From NCBI RefSeq assembly GCF_032878955.1, contig NZ_CP043839.1, positions 3,162,001 to 3,226,000 on the forward strand: 64,000 nucleotides of DNA. Reading direction: 5' to 3'. Both the position numbers and the translations under genes were made by a program. The notes below the pieces were generated by a model, which did no database searches, was not told the DNA's origin, and saw nothing but the letters and a program-made list of their open reading frames with translations. Positions within the stretch are counted from its first letter, which is position 1. The number at the start of each line of letters is the position of its first letter. This stretch comes from Butyricimonas paravirosa (GTDB lineage: Bacteria; Bacteroidota; Bacteroidia; Bacteroidales; Marinifilaceae). Below are positions 8,606 through 17,449 of the stretch, one piece after another.

Positions 8606-10114
8606 ATGATGAAGAGGTTTACAATTATACTATTTCTGCCGGTGATCATGATGTTACATTCCTCGTGTAACGGGTTAATGGATATAGAGCCGGAGAATTC
8701 AATGACCTACTATAATTTTTTCAAGACAGAACAAGATTTTGAGGGGATTATGCGGGGTGCTTATGAAACTTATCGCGGTGCTTACGAGTATTCTACGCCT
8801 CGTGCTATTTCCGGGGAAATTATGGACGAGTGTGATCATTATCTGACAAAGGCATTAAGAATACTGGATGCAACGACAATTAATAGTGACGTGACAGCCT
8901 GTTCTTGGTATAGTTACTATCAGGCAATTACGCAGGCAATGATGGTGATCGAGAACATTGATAAAGCTGATTTACCCAAGGAGAGACATGACTACTGGTT
9001 GGGACAAGCGCTATTTTATAAAGCTTTATGCTATTTCGAGATTGTTCGGGATTGGGGGGATTGTCCATACGTTGCGACTTCTTACAAGGTTGAGCCTTTA
9101 GCTCGTAAGCCGTGGAATGAGATTTTGGATATTGCTATTTCTGACATGAAACAAGCTACTACTTTGCTGGATGTTTGGAATAACTTGACAGATGCCAGCG
9201 GGAATAAGGTAACAACGAAACAAATCCCCGGGAAAGAAGCGGCTTACGCCATGTTAGCACACATGTACGCATGGGAAGGGAGTCTGTTAAATAATAACGA
9301 CACCTTGCAAAAGGCGATAGATGCGGCAACTTGGGTTATCGAGAAAGGAGGATTCACGTTGGCAGCCGATCCGGAAGAGGTATGCACGAAGTTGCTATTA
9401 GGTAAGCATCCCGAATCTATTTTTGAACTGGAAGTGGTGTACACGGACTTGTTGTGGATGGATGTTTACATTGACGAGGAATTGTATTACCAGAGTTACC
9501 CGATAGAGCCTAATTCGACGCCGGGAGATATTGCTTGGAAAGATATGAAAATTAAAGCGGAGAGAGTGTTGAAAATGTACAAAGAGGGGGATAAACGAAG
9601 AGATGCTTATTTCTACAAACCGGCTGAAATGATTGATGTTGAAGAAACCGAGGGATGGGCTCTTATGCAACGTAGAAGAGATATAGTTGAAGATAAAACA
9701 TGGTCATCTCCTTCCATGTGGTTCCAGAATTTTGCAGGAAACGTTATACGTACCCGTTTGGCCGATATTCTTTTGCTGCGGGCGGAATGTTACGCCAAGT
9801 TAGGAAAAGATGATCTGGCAAAATCTGACTTGGATCGGGTAAGAGACCGGGCCGGGGCAGCAAGATATACTGCAGCAGAAGGATCTATTTATAGAGCCGT
9901 TTTTGAAGAAAGGGAGAAAGAATTACTTCTTGAGCGTCATCGTTGGTATGATATGGTACGGACGGGATATTGGAAAACGGATATGACCGAGGAATATGCA
10001 AGACTAACGGATCAAGATGTTGAGGACGGGGCTTTGTATCTACCTGTTCATTACCTCGCGTTTAATTCCAATAAATTGATGCGTCAAACTAGATATTGGT
10101 TAAAGAGACAATAA
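8606..10114 (+). CDS. SusD/RagB-family substrate-binding lipoprotein (locus 1)
   Basis: This 502-residue lipoprotein has the lipobox Cys at residue 21 (MMLHSSCNGL) and the family opening MDIEPENSMTYYNFFKTEQD. Tetratricopeptide-like helices follow, including LGQALFYKALCYFEIVRDWG, and the family C-terminal region contains RLADILLLRAECYAKLG and EREKELLLERHRWYDMVRTG. SusD proteins cap the SusC barrel and deliver substrate to it. A second ATG sits at 8609; either start gives the same signal peptide. Confidence 0.95.
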   Translation: MMKRFTIILFLPVIMMLHSSCNGLMDIEPENSMTYYNFFKTEQDFEGIMRGAYETYRGAYEYSTPRAISGEIMDECDHYLTKALRILDATTINSDVTACSWYSYYQAITQAMMVIENIDKADLPKERHDYWLGQALFYKALCYFEIVRDWGDCPYVATSYKVEPLARKPWNEILDIAISDMKQATTLLDVWNNLTDASGNKVTTKQIPGKEAAYAMLAHMYAWEGSLLNNNDTLQKAIDAATWVIEKGGFTLAADPEEVCTKLLLGKHPESIFELEVVYTDLLWMDVYIDEELYYQSYPIEPNSTPGDIAWKDMKIKAERVLKMYKEGDKRRDAYFYKPAEMIDVEETEGWALMQRRRDIVEDKTWSSPSMWFQNFAGNVIRTRLADILLLRAECYAKLGKDDLAKSDLDRVRDRAGAARYTAAEGSIYRAVFEEREKELLLERHRWYDMVRTGYWKTDMTEEYARLTDQDVEDGALYLPVHYLAFNSNKLMRQTRYWLKRQ

Positions 10115-10126
10115 AATGTGAAAGCT

Positions 10127-10726
10127 ATGAATAAGATATTTATAATACTGCTGATGGTTTTTATCGGGTCAGCTTGTACGAAAGAAAATTTTATAGACAC
10201 GGGAAAGGCTTCCGGAATTTTTGACGGGAATATACTGGAATACATGAAGAATGATCCGTATAACTGGGATTCAACCGTGGTCGTTATTGAATGGGCGGGA
10301 TTGACTTCCTTGTTTGAAGGAAAGGATGCGCAATATCCTGAAATAACTTTCTTTGGGCCGACCAGACTTTCCATCCTGCGCTATATGTTGAATAATGGAA
10401 TCGAGCGGATAAAAGATGTTGAGCCGCAAGTGTGGAAAGAGATGATGCTTAGATACGTGATTTCGGGGAAACACATGAAAGATAGTTTTGCTGTTGGCGA
10501 TGTTGATGGCGGGGGTGACGAGTTTACTGCAATAGCGGGGAATCGCATCCGGGTTTATCGAAAATTGAACCCTTACAAGGAAACCCCGGATGTCGGTGCT
10601 GCTACCTTGCACATACAATCCATTGATACGGAATATTCTATCGTGATGATTGCATCTGCGGACATTGAGCCTGATAACGGGGCCGTGCATTCATTAGTGT
10701 ATGGCTTTACATTTGGAAAATTTTAA
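10127..10726 (+). CDS. FAS1 (fasciclin) domain lipoprotein
   Basis: This 199-residue lipoprotein (lipobox Cys17, FIILLMVFIGSAC) carries a FAS1 domain. Diagnostic segments are ITFFGPTRLSILRYML, the H-box-like LRYVISGKHMKDSF and the closing IVMIASADIEPDNGAVHSLV. FAS1 domains mediate adhesion or ligand binding; the role beside SusCD is unknown, and a surface accessory subunit of the transporter is a reasonable guess. A GTG at 10118 is also in frame, but the ATG at 10127 gives a cleaner signal peptide. It lies 12 bp after SusD and 12 bp before the next lipoprotein, so all are likely co-transcribed. Confidence 0.8.
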   Translation: MNKIFIILLMVFIGSACTKENFIDTGKASGIFDGNILEYMKNDPYNWDSTVVVIEWAGLTSLFEGKDAQYPEITFFGPTRLSILRYMLNNGIERIKDVEPQVWKEMMLRYVISGKHMKDSFAVGDVDGGGDEFTAIAGNRIRVYRKLNPYKETPDVGAATLHIQSIDTEYSIVMIASADIEPDNGAVHSLVYGFTFGKF

Positions 10727-10738
10727 AACAAAAGCATT

Positions 10739-11155
10739 ATGAAACAGATCATATACATTCTATTCATGTTTTTCGCTTTCATAGCCTGTGATGAAACAAA
10801 GGTCGGCTACTTGGAAGTGGATGAGGCCAGTTATGATCCCAACACGATGATCGTTCAAAAGAACCCGGATGAGGAAGAAGAGGCAGACCGGATTGAACGG
10901 AAATACCCTTGGGTGTCTTCGCCAATACAGGGGATATTGGGAACTTATCCGATTCATTATAAAATTGCAGGAGTACATACCAGTGATGGCGATGTTGAGT
11001 CTTTTTATAATGAAGTGCAACTGAGAGGAGATAGTTGTTTTGAAGTACCTTTTGAGAATTCAATAAAGGAAGGAACCTATTATATTGACGTGAATATTTA
11101 TAATCGAGGGTATTCCCTCGTGAGGGATTCGCTCTTTATTATAGTGGTGGAATAA
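10739..11155 (+). CDS. Small putative lipoprotein of locus 1, function unknown
   Basis: This 138-residue protein has a lipobox Cys at residue 17 (FMFFAFIACDETKVG). The mature part has an acidic stretch (NPDEEEEADRIERKYPW) and then alternating beta-type segments (GTYPIHYKIAGV and GTYYIDVNIYNRGYS), compatible with an immunoglobulin-like fold. I do not recognise the family. Its position as the last gene before a strong terminator, after SusCD and the FAS1 lipoprotein, suggests a surface-exposed accessory subunit. Confidence 0.7.
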   Translation: MKQIIYILFMFFAFIACDETKVGYLEVDEASYDPNTMIVQKNPDEEEEADRIERKYPWVSSPIQGILGTYPIHYKIAGVHTSDGDVESFYNEVQLRGDSCFEVPFENSIKEGTYYIDVNIYNRGYSLVRDSLFIIVVE

Positions 11156-11163
11156 GGTAACAT

Positions 11164-11196
11164 GGTTGTACCGGATGTCTCTGGTACAACCTTATT
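11164..11196 (+). terminator. Rho-independent terminator after the locus 1 lipoprotein genes
   Basis: GGTTGTACC (11164-11172) and GGTACAACC (11183-11191) form a perfect 9-bp stem with a 10-nt loop, followed by TTATTT. It separates the SusCD-lipoprotein operon from the peptidase gene and rules out the peptidase frame starting at 11162. Confidence 0.75.
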
Positions 11197-11209
11197 TCTA
11201 AGAGAATAT

Positions 11210-13996
11210 ATGAGAAAAATAGTTTTATTATTGTTGTTGGGATTTGCCCAACTTTACTCTAATGCTCAATATAAAATGGACACTCCGGTTCCCTTGAACC
11301 CGGACGTGAAACATGGGAAATTGAATAATGGGTTGACCTATTTTATTTGTAAAAATAACGAACCGGCAGGGCAAGCTAACTTTTACATCATCCAGAACGT
11401 GGGTGCGCTCATGGAAAATGATGCCCAGAACGGGTTGGCCCATTTTTTGGAACACATGGCTTTCAACGGGACGGAGAACTTTCCCGGTAACTCGATTTCT
11501 GAAATCCTGAAAAAGTACGGTGTGAGCATGAATGCACACGTTAATGCACAGACCGGGCATAATGAAACTGTGTATTACTTGGCAGGAATTCCCACCAAAG
11601 AAGAGGGATTAATTGATACTTGCTTGTTAGTACTTCATGACTGGTCACGTTATATTGCTTTTGATGAAAAGACGATCGACAAGGAACGGAAAGTTATTAT
11701 CGAAGAGGAGCGGACAAGAATGGATGTGGGTGAGCGATTGAGAGCCAAGACTATGCCTGTGATGCTGAAAGGTTCAAAATACGTGAAACACAACATCATC
11801 GGGGATATGGATGTGATTCGGAATTTTAAACCGCAGATGCTGATCGATTATTACAACGAGTGGTATCGTCCGGATTTGCAGGCCATTGTCGTGGTGGGAG
11901 ATTTTGACATGGAAAGAATGGAAAAGAAAGTGATTGACTTATTTTCCCAGATTCCTGCCGTGAAAAATCCTACTCCACGACCTTTCTATCCTGTACCATT
12001 GAAAGGGGATGTTTCTTATTCGTTAGTTCTTGATAAAGATGTCCCTTACTCTTTTGTTTCTTTGAATATTCTTTTGGAGACGACAAAACCGGAGTTGAAA
12101 AATCACGGGTATATGAAGGAGGCTTTGGTGGAAGCTTTGTATAGTTTGATGTTCCAAAGCCGGATGGCTAAACTGACACAACAGAAGAATACGCCTTGTC
12201 TGGCTGCCGATAGCCGGATGAATGCTTTAGTACGGGGTTACCGGGTTTACGCTATTTCCACGACAGCCGCTCTAAACCAAGAAGATAAGGCGTTAGAGTT
12301 AGTGTATAAAGAAAACGAACGCTTAAAAAAATTCGGTTTCACGGAAACGGAATTAACGGATGCAAAAAAGTTGTTACTGGCCAGTTTTGACAATCTTTAC
12401 AAGGATAAAGGTAAACTTTCAAGCGGTCAGATTGCCGCGGAACTTCAATCTTATTTCCTGGAGAACGAACCGGCCCCGGGTTTGGAGTACTATTATCGTT
12501 TTGTCCAAACCGTTATTCCCCAGATCACGGTGGAGGAAGTTTCTGCCAAGGCGAAAGAGTGGATCACCCGTGATAACATGGTCATTTCGATTGCTGGGCC
12601 TAAAAATGCAATTCATCTTACCAAGGGAGAGGTACTGAATGTGTTGAAACGAGTCGAGAAAATGAATTTAGAACCTTACGAGAAGGAGGAAACGACTGCC
12701 GGGGAATTAATGATCGGAAAACTGGCAGGGGGAAAGATCATAGAAGAGAAAGAATTACCAACATTGAATGCGAGGGAGTGGGTGTTGGATAATGGTGCCC
12801 GTGTCTTGTTCCGGAAAGCAAATTACGAGAAAAATCAAGTGGAGGTAATGGCCTATAGTAAAGGGGGAGCCTCTTTGTATAGTAAAGATATGCTTCCGTC
12901 TGCCATGATGTTAGGTTCTTTCATGCCGACTTATGGAATTGGCAACCTTAGCATGAAAGAGTTACAACAATATCTTGAAGGTAAAAACGTGAGATTCCGG
13001 GTAAGCGTGGACCCTTTGTCGGAGTCTGTTCTGGGATCAGCCACTCCTCAAACCTTGGAGATATTGATGCAGTTGATTTATCTCGGTTTTGAAAAGCCAC
13101 GGTTCGATAAAGTAACACACGAACTGATGATGCAACAAGCGAGAGCCTCGTTGCAAACATCACGGGTGAATGATTCCTTGCAGATGATCATGAATAATTA
13201 TAATCCGAGAATCGTCTTGTATAATCAGGACTTTCTGGATCAGGTTTCGTTGGAGAAAATAGAACGGATTTACCGGGATCGTATACAAGATGCCAGTGAT
13301 TTTACTTTCTTCATCGTGGGAGACGTGGAGGCGGAACAAGTTCAACCGTTGGTAGAAAAATATATCGGTTCGATTAAATCGACTTACCGGAAGGAAAACT
13401 GGAAGGATAACGGGGTTCGTTGTCCGCAAGGTGTTACCCGGAAAGTAATCGAGTTGGATGGAGAGAAAGCAAAAGCGACGGAAATTGCCATTTATTCCAA
13501 GGAAATGCCCTATACCGTGAAGGATAATATTTATTTGGGGATTTTGAAATCAATCCTCAATGCACGTTGCCTGCAAAGTATTCGGGAAGATGCCGGGGGA
13601 ACCTATAATATTGATGTGCAAGGCTCGGCGGAGCGGGAACCGTATAACGTGTACAATCTAAGTATCAGTTTTGATTGTGACCCGGCTCGTTTGGATGAAT
13701 TGAGGTCCATCCTTTTCAACGTGATAGAGAAAATGGTGAAAGAGGGACCCCGGCAGGATGAACTCGTGCAGCTTGTGATTGCTATCCGGGACGCTTACAA
13801 CGAGACGATGCAACACAATCCTTTTTGGATGAATGCCCTGATGATGCAAGCGCTCTATGATTTGGATATTACTGATCCTAAGAATCAGAACGATATACTT
13901 GATTATGTTACTCCCGGGGATATTCAAGAATTTGCACGACGTTTATTCGAAAATGCCAATTTGATGGATATATCTTTCGTGACGAGAGTGAAGTGA
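11210..13996 (+). CDS. M16-family zinc metallopeptidase (pitrilysin/insulinase type), secreted
   Basis: This 928-residue protein has a signal peptide (MRKIVLLLLLGFAQLYSNAQ) and two M16 halves. The N-terminal half holds the inverted zinc motif HxxEH (HFLEHMAFNGTENF, about residue 80) and the later acidic ligand region IIEEERTRMD. The second half (about residues 500-900) is the inactive clamp domain, with GGTYNIDVQGSAEREPYN. M16 enzymes enclose and degrade peptides of up to a few dozen residues. It is presumably periplasmic or outer-membrane associated and could trim peptides imported by the SusCD pair. The ATG at 11210 was chosen because the upstream in-frame codons lie inside the terminator hairpin. 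Confidence 0.9.
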   Translation: MRKIVLLLLLGFAQLYSNAQYKMDTPVPLNPDVKHGKLNNGLTYFICKNNEPAGQANFYIIQNVGALMENDAQNGLAHFLEHMAFNGTENFPGNSISEILKKYGVSMNAHVNAQTGHNETVYYLAGIPTKEEGLIDTCLLVLHDWSRYIAFDEKTIDKERKVIIEEERTRMDVGERLRAKTMPVMLKGSKYVKHNIIGDMDVIRNFKPQMLIDYYNEWYRPDLQAIVVVGDFDMERMEKKVIDLFSQIPAVKNPTPRPFYPVPLKGDVSYSLVLDKDVPYSFVSLNILLETTKPELKNHGYMKEALVEALYSLMFQSRMAKLTQQKNTPCLAADSRMNALVRGYRVYAISTTAALNQEDKALELVYKENERLKKFGFTETELTDAKKLLLASFDNLYKDKGKLSSGQIAAELQSYFLENEPAPGLEYYYRFVQTVIPQITVEEVSAKAKEWITRDNMVISIAGPKNAIHLTKGEVLNVLKRVEKMNLEPYEKEETTAGELMIGKLAGGKIIEEKELPTLNAREWVLDNGARVLFRKANYEKNQVEVMAYSKGGASLYSKDMLPSAMMLGSFMPTYGIGNLSMKELQQYLEGKNVRFRVSVDPLSESVLGSATPQTLEILMQLIYLGFEKPRFDKVTHELMMQQARASLQTSRVNDSLQMIMNNYNPRIVLYNQDFLDQVSLEKIERIYRDRIQDASDFTFFIVGDVEAEQVQPLVEKYIGSIKSTYRKENWKDNGVRCPQGVTRKVIELDGEKAKATEIAIYSKEMPYTVKDNIYLGILKSILNARCLQSIREDAGGTYNIDVQGSAEREPYNVYNLSISFDCDPARLDELRSILFNVIEKMVKEGPRQDELVQLVIAIRDAYNETMQHNPFWMNALMMQALYDLDITDPKNQNDILDYVTPGDIQEFARRLFENANLMDISFVTRVK

Positions 13997-14020
13997 AATC
14001 GGCTGTTAGTTGAGTGTGGG

Positions 14021-14050
14021 GGACGGGACTTTTTGGCCCCGTCCTTTTTG
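14021..14050 (+). terminator. Rho-independent terminator after the M16 peptidase gene
   Basis: GGACGGG (14021-14027) pairs with CCCGTCC (14038-14044), loop of 10 nt, followed by TTTTTG. Confidence 0.8.
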
Positions 14051-14077
14051 TTTAAAACGGATACTGTGTTACCTTTG
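14047..14077 (+). promoter_or_regulatory. Promoter for the SAM-dependent methyltransferase gene
   Basis: TTTG (14047-14050), a 19-bp spacer and TACCTTTG (14070-14077) match the Bacteroidota consensus completely. The start codon is 31 bp downstream, which also supports the ATG at 14109. The -33 element overlaps the U tract of the preceding terminator. Confidence 0.7.
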
Positions 14078-14108
14078 TCTTTCTAAAATTAAGCATAAAA
14101 CGCATCTT

Positions 14109-14993
14109 ATGGATATAAAATTACTAAGTCCCTCATGCTGGACTGATTACGAGCTAATTGATAGTGGTGCTTTCGAGAAATTGGAACGTTTCGGGCGTTA
14201 TGTGATTGCCCGGCCGGAGCCGCAGGCGATATGGAATAAATCGCTTCCCGACGTGGAGTGGCAGCAACGGGCGGATGCTTATTTCAAGAAGGATAAGAAG
14301 AGCGAGGATCGTGGAGAATGGATTTGCAAACCTAAAATGCCACAGCAATGGTTCGTGAATTATCGGTACGGGGAGATGAATATTCGGATGCGTTTGGGAT
14401 TGACTTCTTTCAAGCACGTGGGGATATTCCCGGAGCAGGCGGAGAATTGGAATTTTATATTCGATCAGGTGAAACGAATAGGTTCAGAGGCAAAAGTGCT
14501 AAACCTGTTTGCTTACACGGGGGGAGCTACTCTTGCGGCGAAGAGTGCCGGAGCGGATGTTACCCACGTGGATTCGGTAAAGCCGGTTGTTTCTTGGGCT
14601 AGGGAAAACATGGAAGCATCGAAATTGGATGGTGTTCGCTGGATCGTGGATGATGCTTTAAAATTTGTGCAAAGGGAAGTACGTCGGGGTAAAAAATATA
14701 ACGGGATCATTCTGGACCCACCGGCTTACGGGCGCGGTGCGAATGGCGAGAAATGGGTATTGGAGGAAAATATTAACGAGTTGATCACCTTGTGTGGGCA
14801 ATTGTTGGAAGGTTCCAATAGTTTCCTCGTGCTTAACCTGTATTCCATGGGACTCTCCGCACTGTTAGCCCGGAGTATCGTGCGACAGCTAGTCGGTGAT
14901 TGTACCGGGGAACAATTCGGAGAGTTGTATTTTACCGATTCATACGGGAAATCGTTACCGTTAGGAGTTTATTATCGGTTGTGGCGTAAGTAG
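14109..14993 (+). CDS. Class I SAM-dependent methyltransferase, RlmI/COG1092-like
   Basis: This 294-residue protein has the Rossmann SAM-binding motif VLNLFAYTGGATLAAKSAGA (about residues 128-147), the acidic HVDSVKPVVSWARENM and the catalytic-type motif IILDPPAYGRGANG (about 200-213). DPPAYGRG is typical of the RlmI-like group, which methylates 23S rRNA cytosines at C5. It lacks the N-terminal PUA domain of E. coli RlmI, so the exact target is uncertain. The reading frame opens earlier at 14010, but that part lies in the terminator and promoter; the ATG at 14109 is correctly placed. Confidence 0.8.
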   Translation: MDIKLLSPSCWTDYELIDSGAFEKLERFGRYVIARPEPQAIWNKSLPDVEWQQRADAYFKKDKKSEDRGEWICKPKMPQQWFVNYRYGEMNIRMRLGLTSFKHVGIFPEQAENWNFIFDQVKRIGSEAKVLNLFAYTGGATLAAKSAGADVTHVDSVKPVVSWARENMEASKLDGVRWIVDDALKFVQREVRRGKKYNGIILDPPAYGRGANGEKWVLEENINELITLCGQLLEGSNSFLVLNLYSMGLSALLARSIVRQLVGDCTGEQFGELYFTDSYGKSLPLGVYYRLWRK

Positions 14994-15009
14994 TGTGGTT
15001 TTATATTAT

Positions 15010-15017
15010 TACTTTTG
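15010..15017 (+). promoter_or_regulatory. Bacteroidota -7 box for the DinD-like gene
   Basis: TACTTTTG matches TAnnTTTG and lies 19 bp before the ATG at 15037. It indicates the gene has its own promoter despite following the methyltransferase gene closely. Confidence 0.5.
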
Positions 15018-15036
15018 TATTTATAAAAGCAATAAT

Positions 15037-15876
15037 ATGACACAAAAGGATGCAATAAAGCTATTTGAAGAAAGAAAGATTCGTACAGTTTGGGATGAAG
15101 ACCAAGAAAAGTGGTATTTTTCAGTTGTAGATATTGTTTCTGTATTGACAGATAGTGCTAATCCGACTGATTACTTGAAAAAAGTAAGAAAACGTGATTC
15201 CGAATTGGGATTGTTCATGGGGACAAATTGTCCCCAGGTAATGATGATGACCGAAACGGGTAAGAGGCGTAAAACACTTGCTGCAGATACGGAATCCCTT
15301 TTTCGAATTATTCAGTCGATCCCCTCTCCTAAAGCGGAACCTTTTAAATTGTGGATGGCACAAGTAGCTAAAGAGCGTCTGGATCAACTGGAGGATCCTG
15401 AGTTGTCGATCGAGCAAGCCTTGTTAGACTATAAACGATTGGGTTATTCGGATAATTGGATAAACCAACGTCTAAAAAGTATAGAAGTGCGAAAGGAGCT
15501 TACTGATGAATGGAAATGTCGGGGAGTGAAGGAAGGTGTACAATTTGCTGCATTGACAGATATAATAACGCAAGCTTGGGCTGGACTGACGACTCGAGAA
15601 TATAAACAATTAAAGGGTTTAAAGAAAGAAAATCTTCGAGATAACATGACCAATATGGAGTTGATTTTGAATATGCTTGCAGAAGCGACGACAACCGAAA
15701 TATCGAAAGAACGTGAACCGAAAACATTTGAAGAAAATCGACATATTGCGAATCAAGGAGGTCAAATCGCAGGTAATACTCGGAAAGAAATTGAAATTCA
15801 GACAGGTAAAAGTATAATTTCTCCATTAAATGCAAAAGATTATTTGCAACTTGGAAATTCGGAGAAGGATGATTAG
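15037..15876 (+). CDS. BRO-N domain protein, DinD-like (DNA-damage-inducible protein D family)
   Basis: This 279-residue protein has an N-terminal BRO-N domain (about residues 5-105: IRTVWDEDQEKWYFSVVDIV, then a SPKAEPFKLWMAQVAKERLD block) and a C-terminal part with a KGLKKENLRDNMTNMELILN block, which resembles the KGLKK segment of E. coli DinD. BRO-N domains are common in phage antirepressors. DinD is LexA-regulated and inhibits RecA filaments in E. coli; whether that applies here is unknown. The DNA is visibly more AT-rich than its neighbours, and the gene sits alone with its own promoter between two housekeeping genes, so horizontal acquisition is likely. The ATG at 15037 was preferred to in-frame codons at 14995. 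Confidence 0.75.
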   Translation: MTQKDAIKLFEERKIRTVWDEDQEKWYFSVVDIVSVLTDSANPTDYLKKVRKRDSELGLFMGTNCPQVMMMTETGKRRKTLAADTESLFRIIQSIPSPKAEPFKLWMAQVAKERLDQLEDPELSIEQALLDYKRLGYSDNWINQRLKSIEVRKELTDEWKCRGVKEGVQFAALTDIITQAWAGLTTREYKQLKGLKKENLRDNMTNMELILNMLAEATTTEISKEREPKTFEENRHIANQGGQIAGNTRKEIEIQTGKSIISPLNAKDYLQLGNSEKDD

Positions 15877-15953
15877 TTTATTATTTGGACTGGATTAAAA
15901 ATCGGCTTACTTGTGTGATAATAGACGGATCATATAAGAAAATAAAATCCTCA

Positions 15954-15985
15954 TTTGGTGATTTGTGCTGATTTCCTTATCTTTG
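15954..15985 (+). promoter_or_regulatory. Promoter for efp
   Basis: TTTG (15954-15957), a 20-bp spacer and TATCTTTG (15978-15985) match the Bacteroidota promoter consensus. The efp start codon is 40 bp downstream. Confidence 0.65.
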
Positions 15986-16025
15986 CACCCTCAATGAAAA
16001 ATATTAAATCTAAAAAATAAAATAA

Positions 16026-16595
16026 ATGGCAACAACGGCTGATTTTAGGAATGGATTATGTATCGTTTTCAAAGACGATTTATACAGAATTGTACAGTTT
16101 CAACACGTGAAACCCGGTAAAGGTCCCGCTTTCGTGAGAACGAAGATGCAGAACATCAAAACCGGTCGTACCTTGGAAAATACCTTTACTTCAGGAGTGA
16201 AGATTGATGTGGTGCGTATCGAGAGACGTCCGTATCAATTCCTGTATATGGAAGGAGAGGACTATATCATGATGCACACGGAATCTTTCGAGCAAATTCC
16301 TATCGCGAAAGATTTGATCAATGCTCCCCAGTTCTTGAAAGAGGGTGATGCTGTTGAAATGGTTGTACATGCCGACACGGAAACCCCGTTATATGTTGAA
16401 TTGTTGCCGACTGTTGTTTTGGAAGTAACTTACACGGAACCGGGATTGAAAGGTGATACCGCTTCTTCTACGGCTTTGAAACCGGCAGAAGTAGAAACCG
16501 GTGCAAGAGTGATGGTTCCTCTTTTTATCAATACCGGTGAGAAAATTCGTATCAAAACGGAAGACGGTACTTACGTAGAACGTGTGAAAGAATAA
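16026..16595 (+). CDS. efp: Translation elongation factor P
   Basis: This 189-residue protein covers all three EF-P domains: an N-terminal KOW-like domain (MATTADFRNGLCIVFKDDLY), a central OB domain (about 65-125) and a C-terminal OB domain with the family signature region GARVMVPLFINTGEKIRIKT. The tip loop HVKPGKGPAFVRTK carries the conserved Lys that enters the ribosomal peptidyl-transferase centre. EF-P relieves stalling at consecutive prolines. Length and both ends match the family. It is a single-gene unit convergent with rnc. Confidence 0.97.
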   Translation: MATTADFRNGLCIVFKDDLYRIVQFQHVKPGKGPAFVRTKMQNIKTGRTLENTFTSGVKIDVVRIERRPYQFLYMEGEDYIMMHTESFEQIPIAKDLINAPQFLKEGDAVEMVVHADTETPLYVELLPTVVLEVTYTEPGLKGDTASSTALKPAEVETGARVMVPLFINTGEKIRIKTEDGTYVERVKE

Positions 16596-16613
16596 AAAGA
16601 TTGAGTGATTTAT

Positions 16614-16666
16614 GATTGGCGATTCTGTGATTATATTCACTGAAAGAAATCACGGAATCGGCAATC
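16614..16666. terminator. Long hairpin between convergent efp and rnc
   Basis: The 19-nt arms at 16614-16632 and 16648-16666 pair at 17 of 19 positions; one mismatch is a G-U pair. The 15-nt loop is AT-rich. It sits between two converging genes and could terminate both, although U tracts are weak. Confidence 0.5.
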
Positions 16667-16685
16667 GTGGAATCATGGAATAATA

Positions 16686-17426
16686 TTAGATTTCAATTTC
16701 TCCTTGGGCCTCGACCTGGAGTTTTTGAATAACTTTTTCAGCGGAGTTTTGCTCCGCTTCTTTTTTTGATGCACCTATGCCTTGGGCCATGATGTCCTCG
16801 CCGATAGAGATTGTACAGACGAATTTAGAGCGACGGGCATTACTTTCAATCGTTTCGATATTCAGGTCAATCTTTTGTTTTTGGGCCCATTCAATCAGGC
16901 GGCTCTTGTAGTTTTTGTCAACGTACACGAGGTCTTCCAGGTTCACGTAGTGGGGGAAGATGTAATTCTCGATAAACGCTTTGGTTTTGTCGTATCCTTG
17001 ATCCAGGTAGATGGCTCCTGTAAAAGCCTCGAATACATCACCGTAGATATGTTTGTTTTTGGAAATATCCGATTTGGCAATTACTTCCTCGCTCAACCCC
17101 ATTTTGATGGCAATGATATTCAATGATTCGCGGCTCACGATCTTGGAGCGTAAGCGGGTCATGAATCCCTCGTCCTTGTTGGGGAAAAATTTGTACAGGA
17201 TTTCAGCGACAATAGCTCCCAACACGGCATCGCCCAAGAATTCGAGACGCTCGTAATTCAAGACGGTTCCGCTTTTCGTGTATCTGGACGCCGATTTATG
17301 TAACAATGCCAAGGTGTATAAACCTTTGTTACCGGGAACAAATCCCCATTCCGAAATAGACAATCCATAAAACTTTTCCTTCCTGTGAAGGTAAAGTTTT
17401 ATGGATTGAATTATTTTACTAATCAC
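16686..17426 (-). CDS. rnc: Ribonuclease III
   Basis: This 246-residue protein has the RNase III catalytic domain with the signature ERLEFLGDAVLGAIVAE (about residues 59-75), the second acidic site GDVFEAFTGAIYLDQG (about 128-143) and a C-terminal double-stranded RNA-binding domain ending in SKKEAEQNSAEKVIQKL. It cuts dsRNA in rRNA precursors and structured mRNAs. It is the last gene of an acpP-fabF-rnc run on the minus strand, 23 bp after fabF, a common order in Bacteroidota. Confidence 0.96.
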   Translation of the reverse strand: MISKIIQSIKLYLHRKEKFYGLSISEWGFVPGNKGLYTLALLHKSASRYTKSGTVLNYERLEFLGDAVLGAIVAEILYKFFPNKDEGFMTRLRSKIVSRESLNIIAIKMGLSEEVIAKSDISKNKHIYGDVFEAFTGAIYLDQGYDKTKAFIENYIFPHYVNLEDLVYVDKNYKSRLIEWAQKQKIDLNIETIESNARRSKFVCTISIGEDIMAQGIGASKKEAEQNSAEKVIQKLQVEAQGEIEI

Positions 17427-17449
17427 TTCCCCAAAATTTTAGTTAGTGA

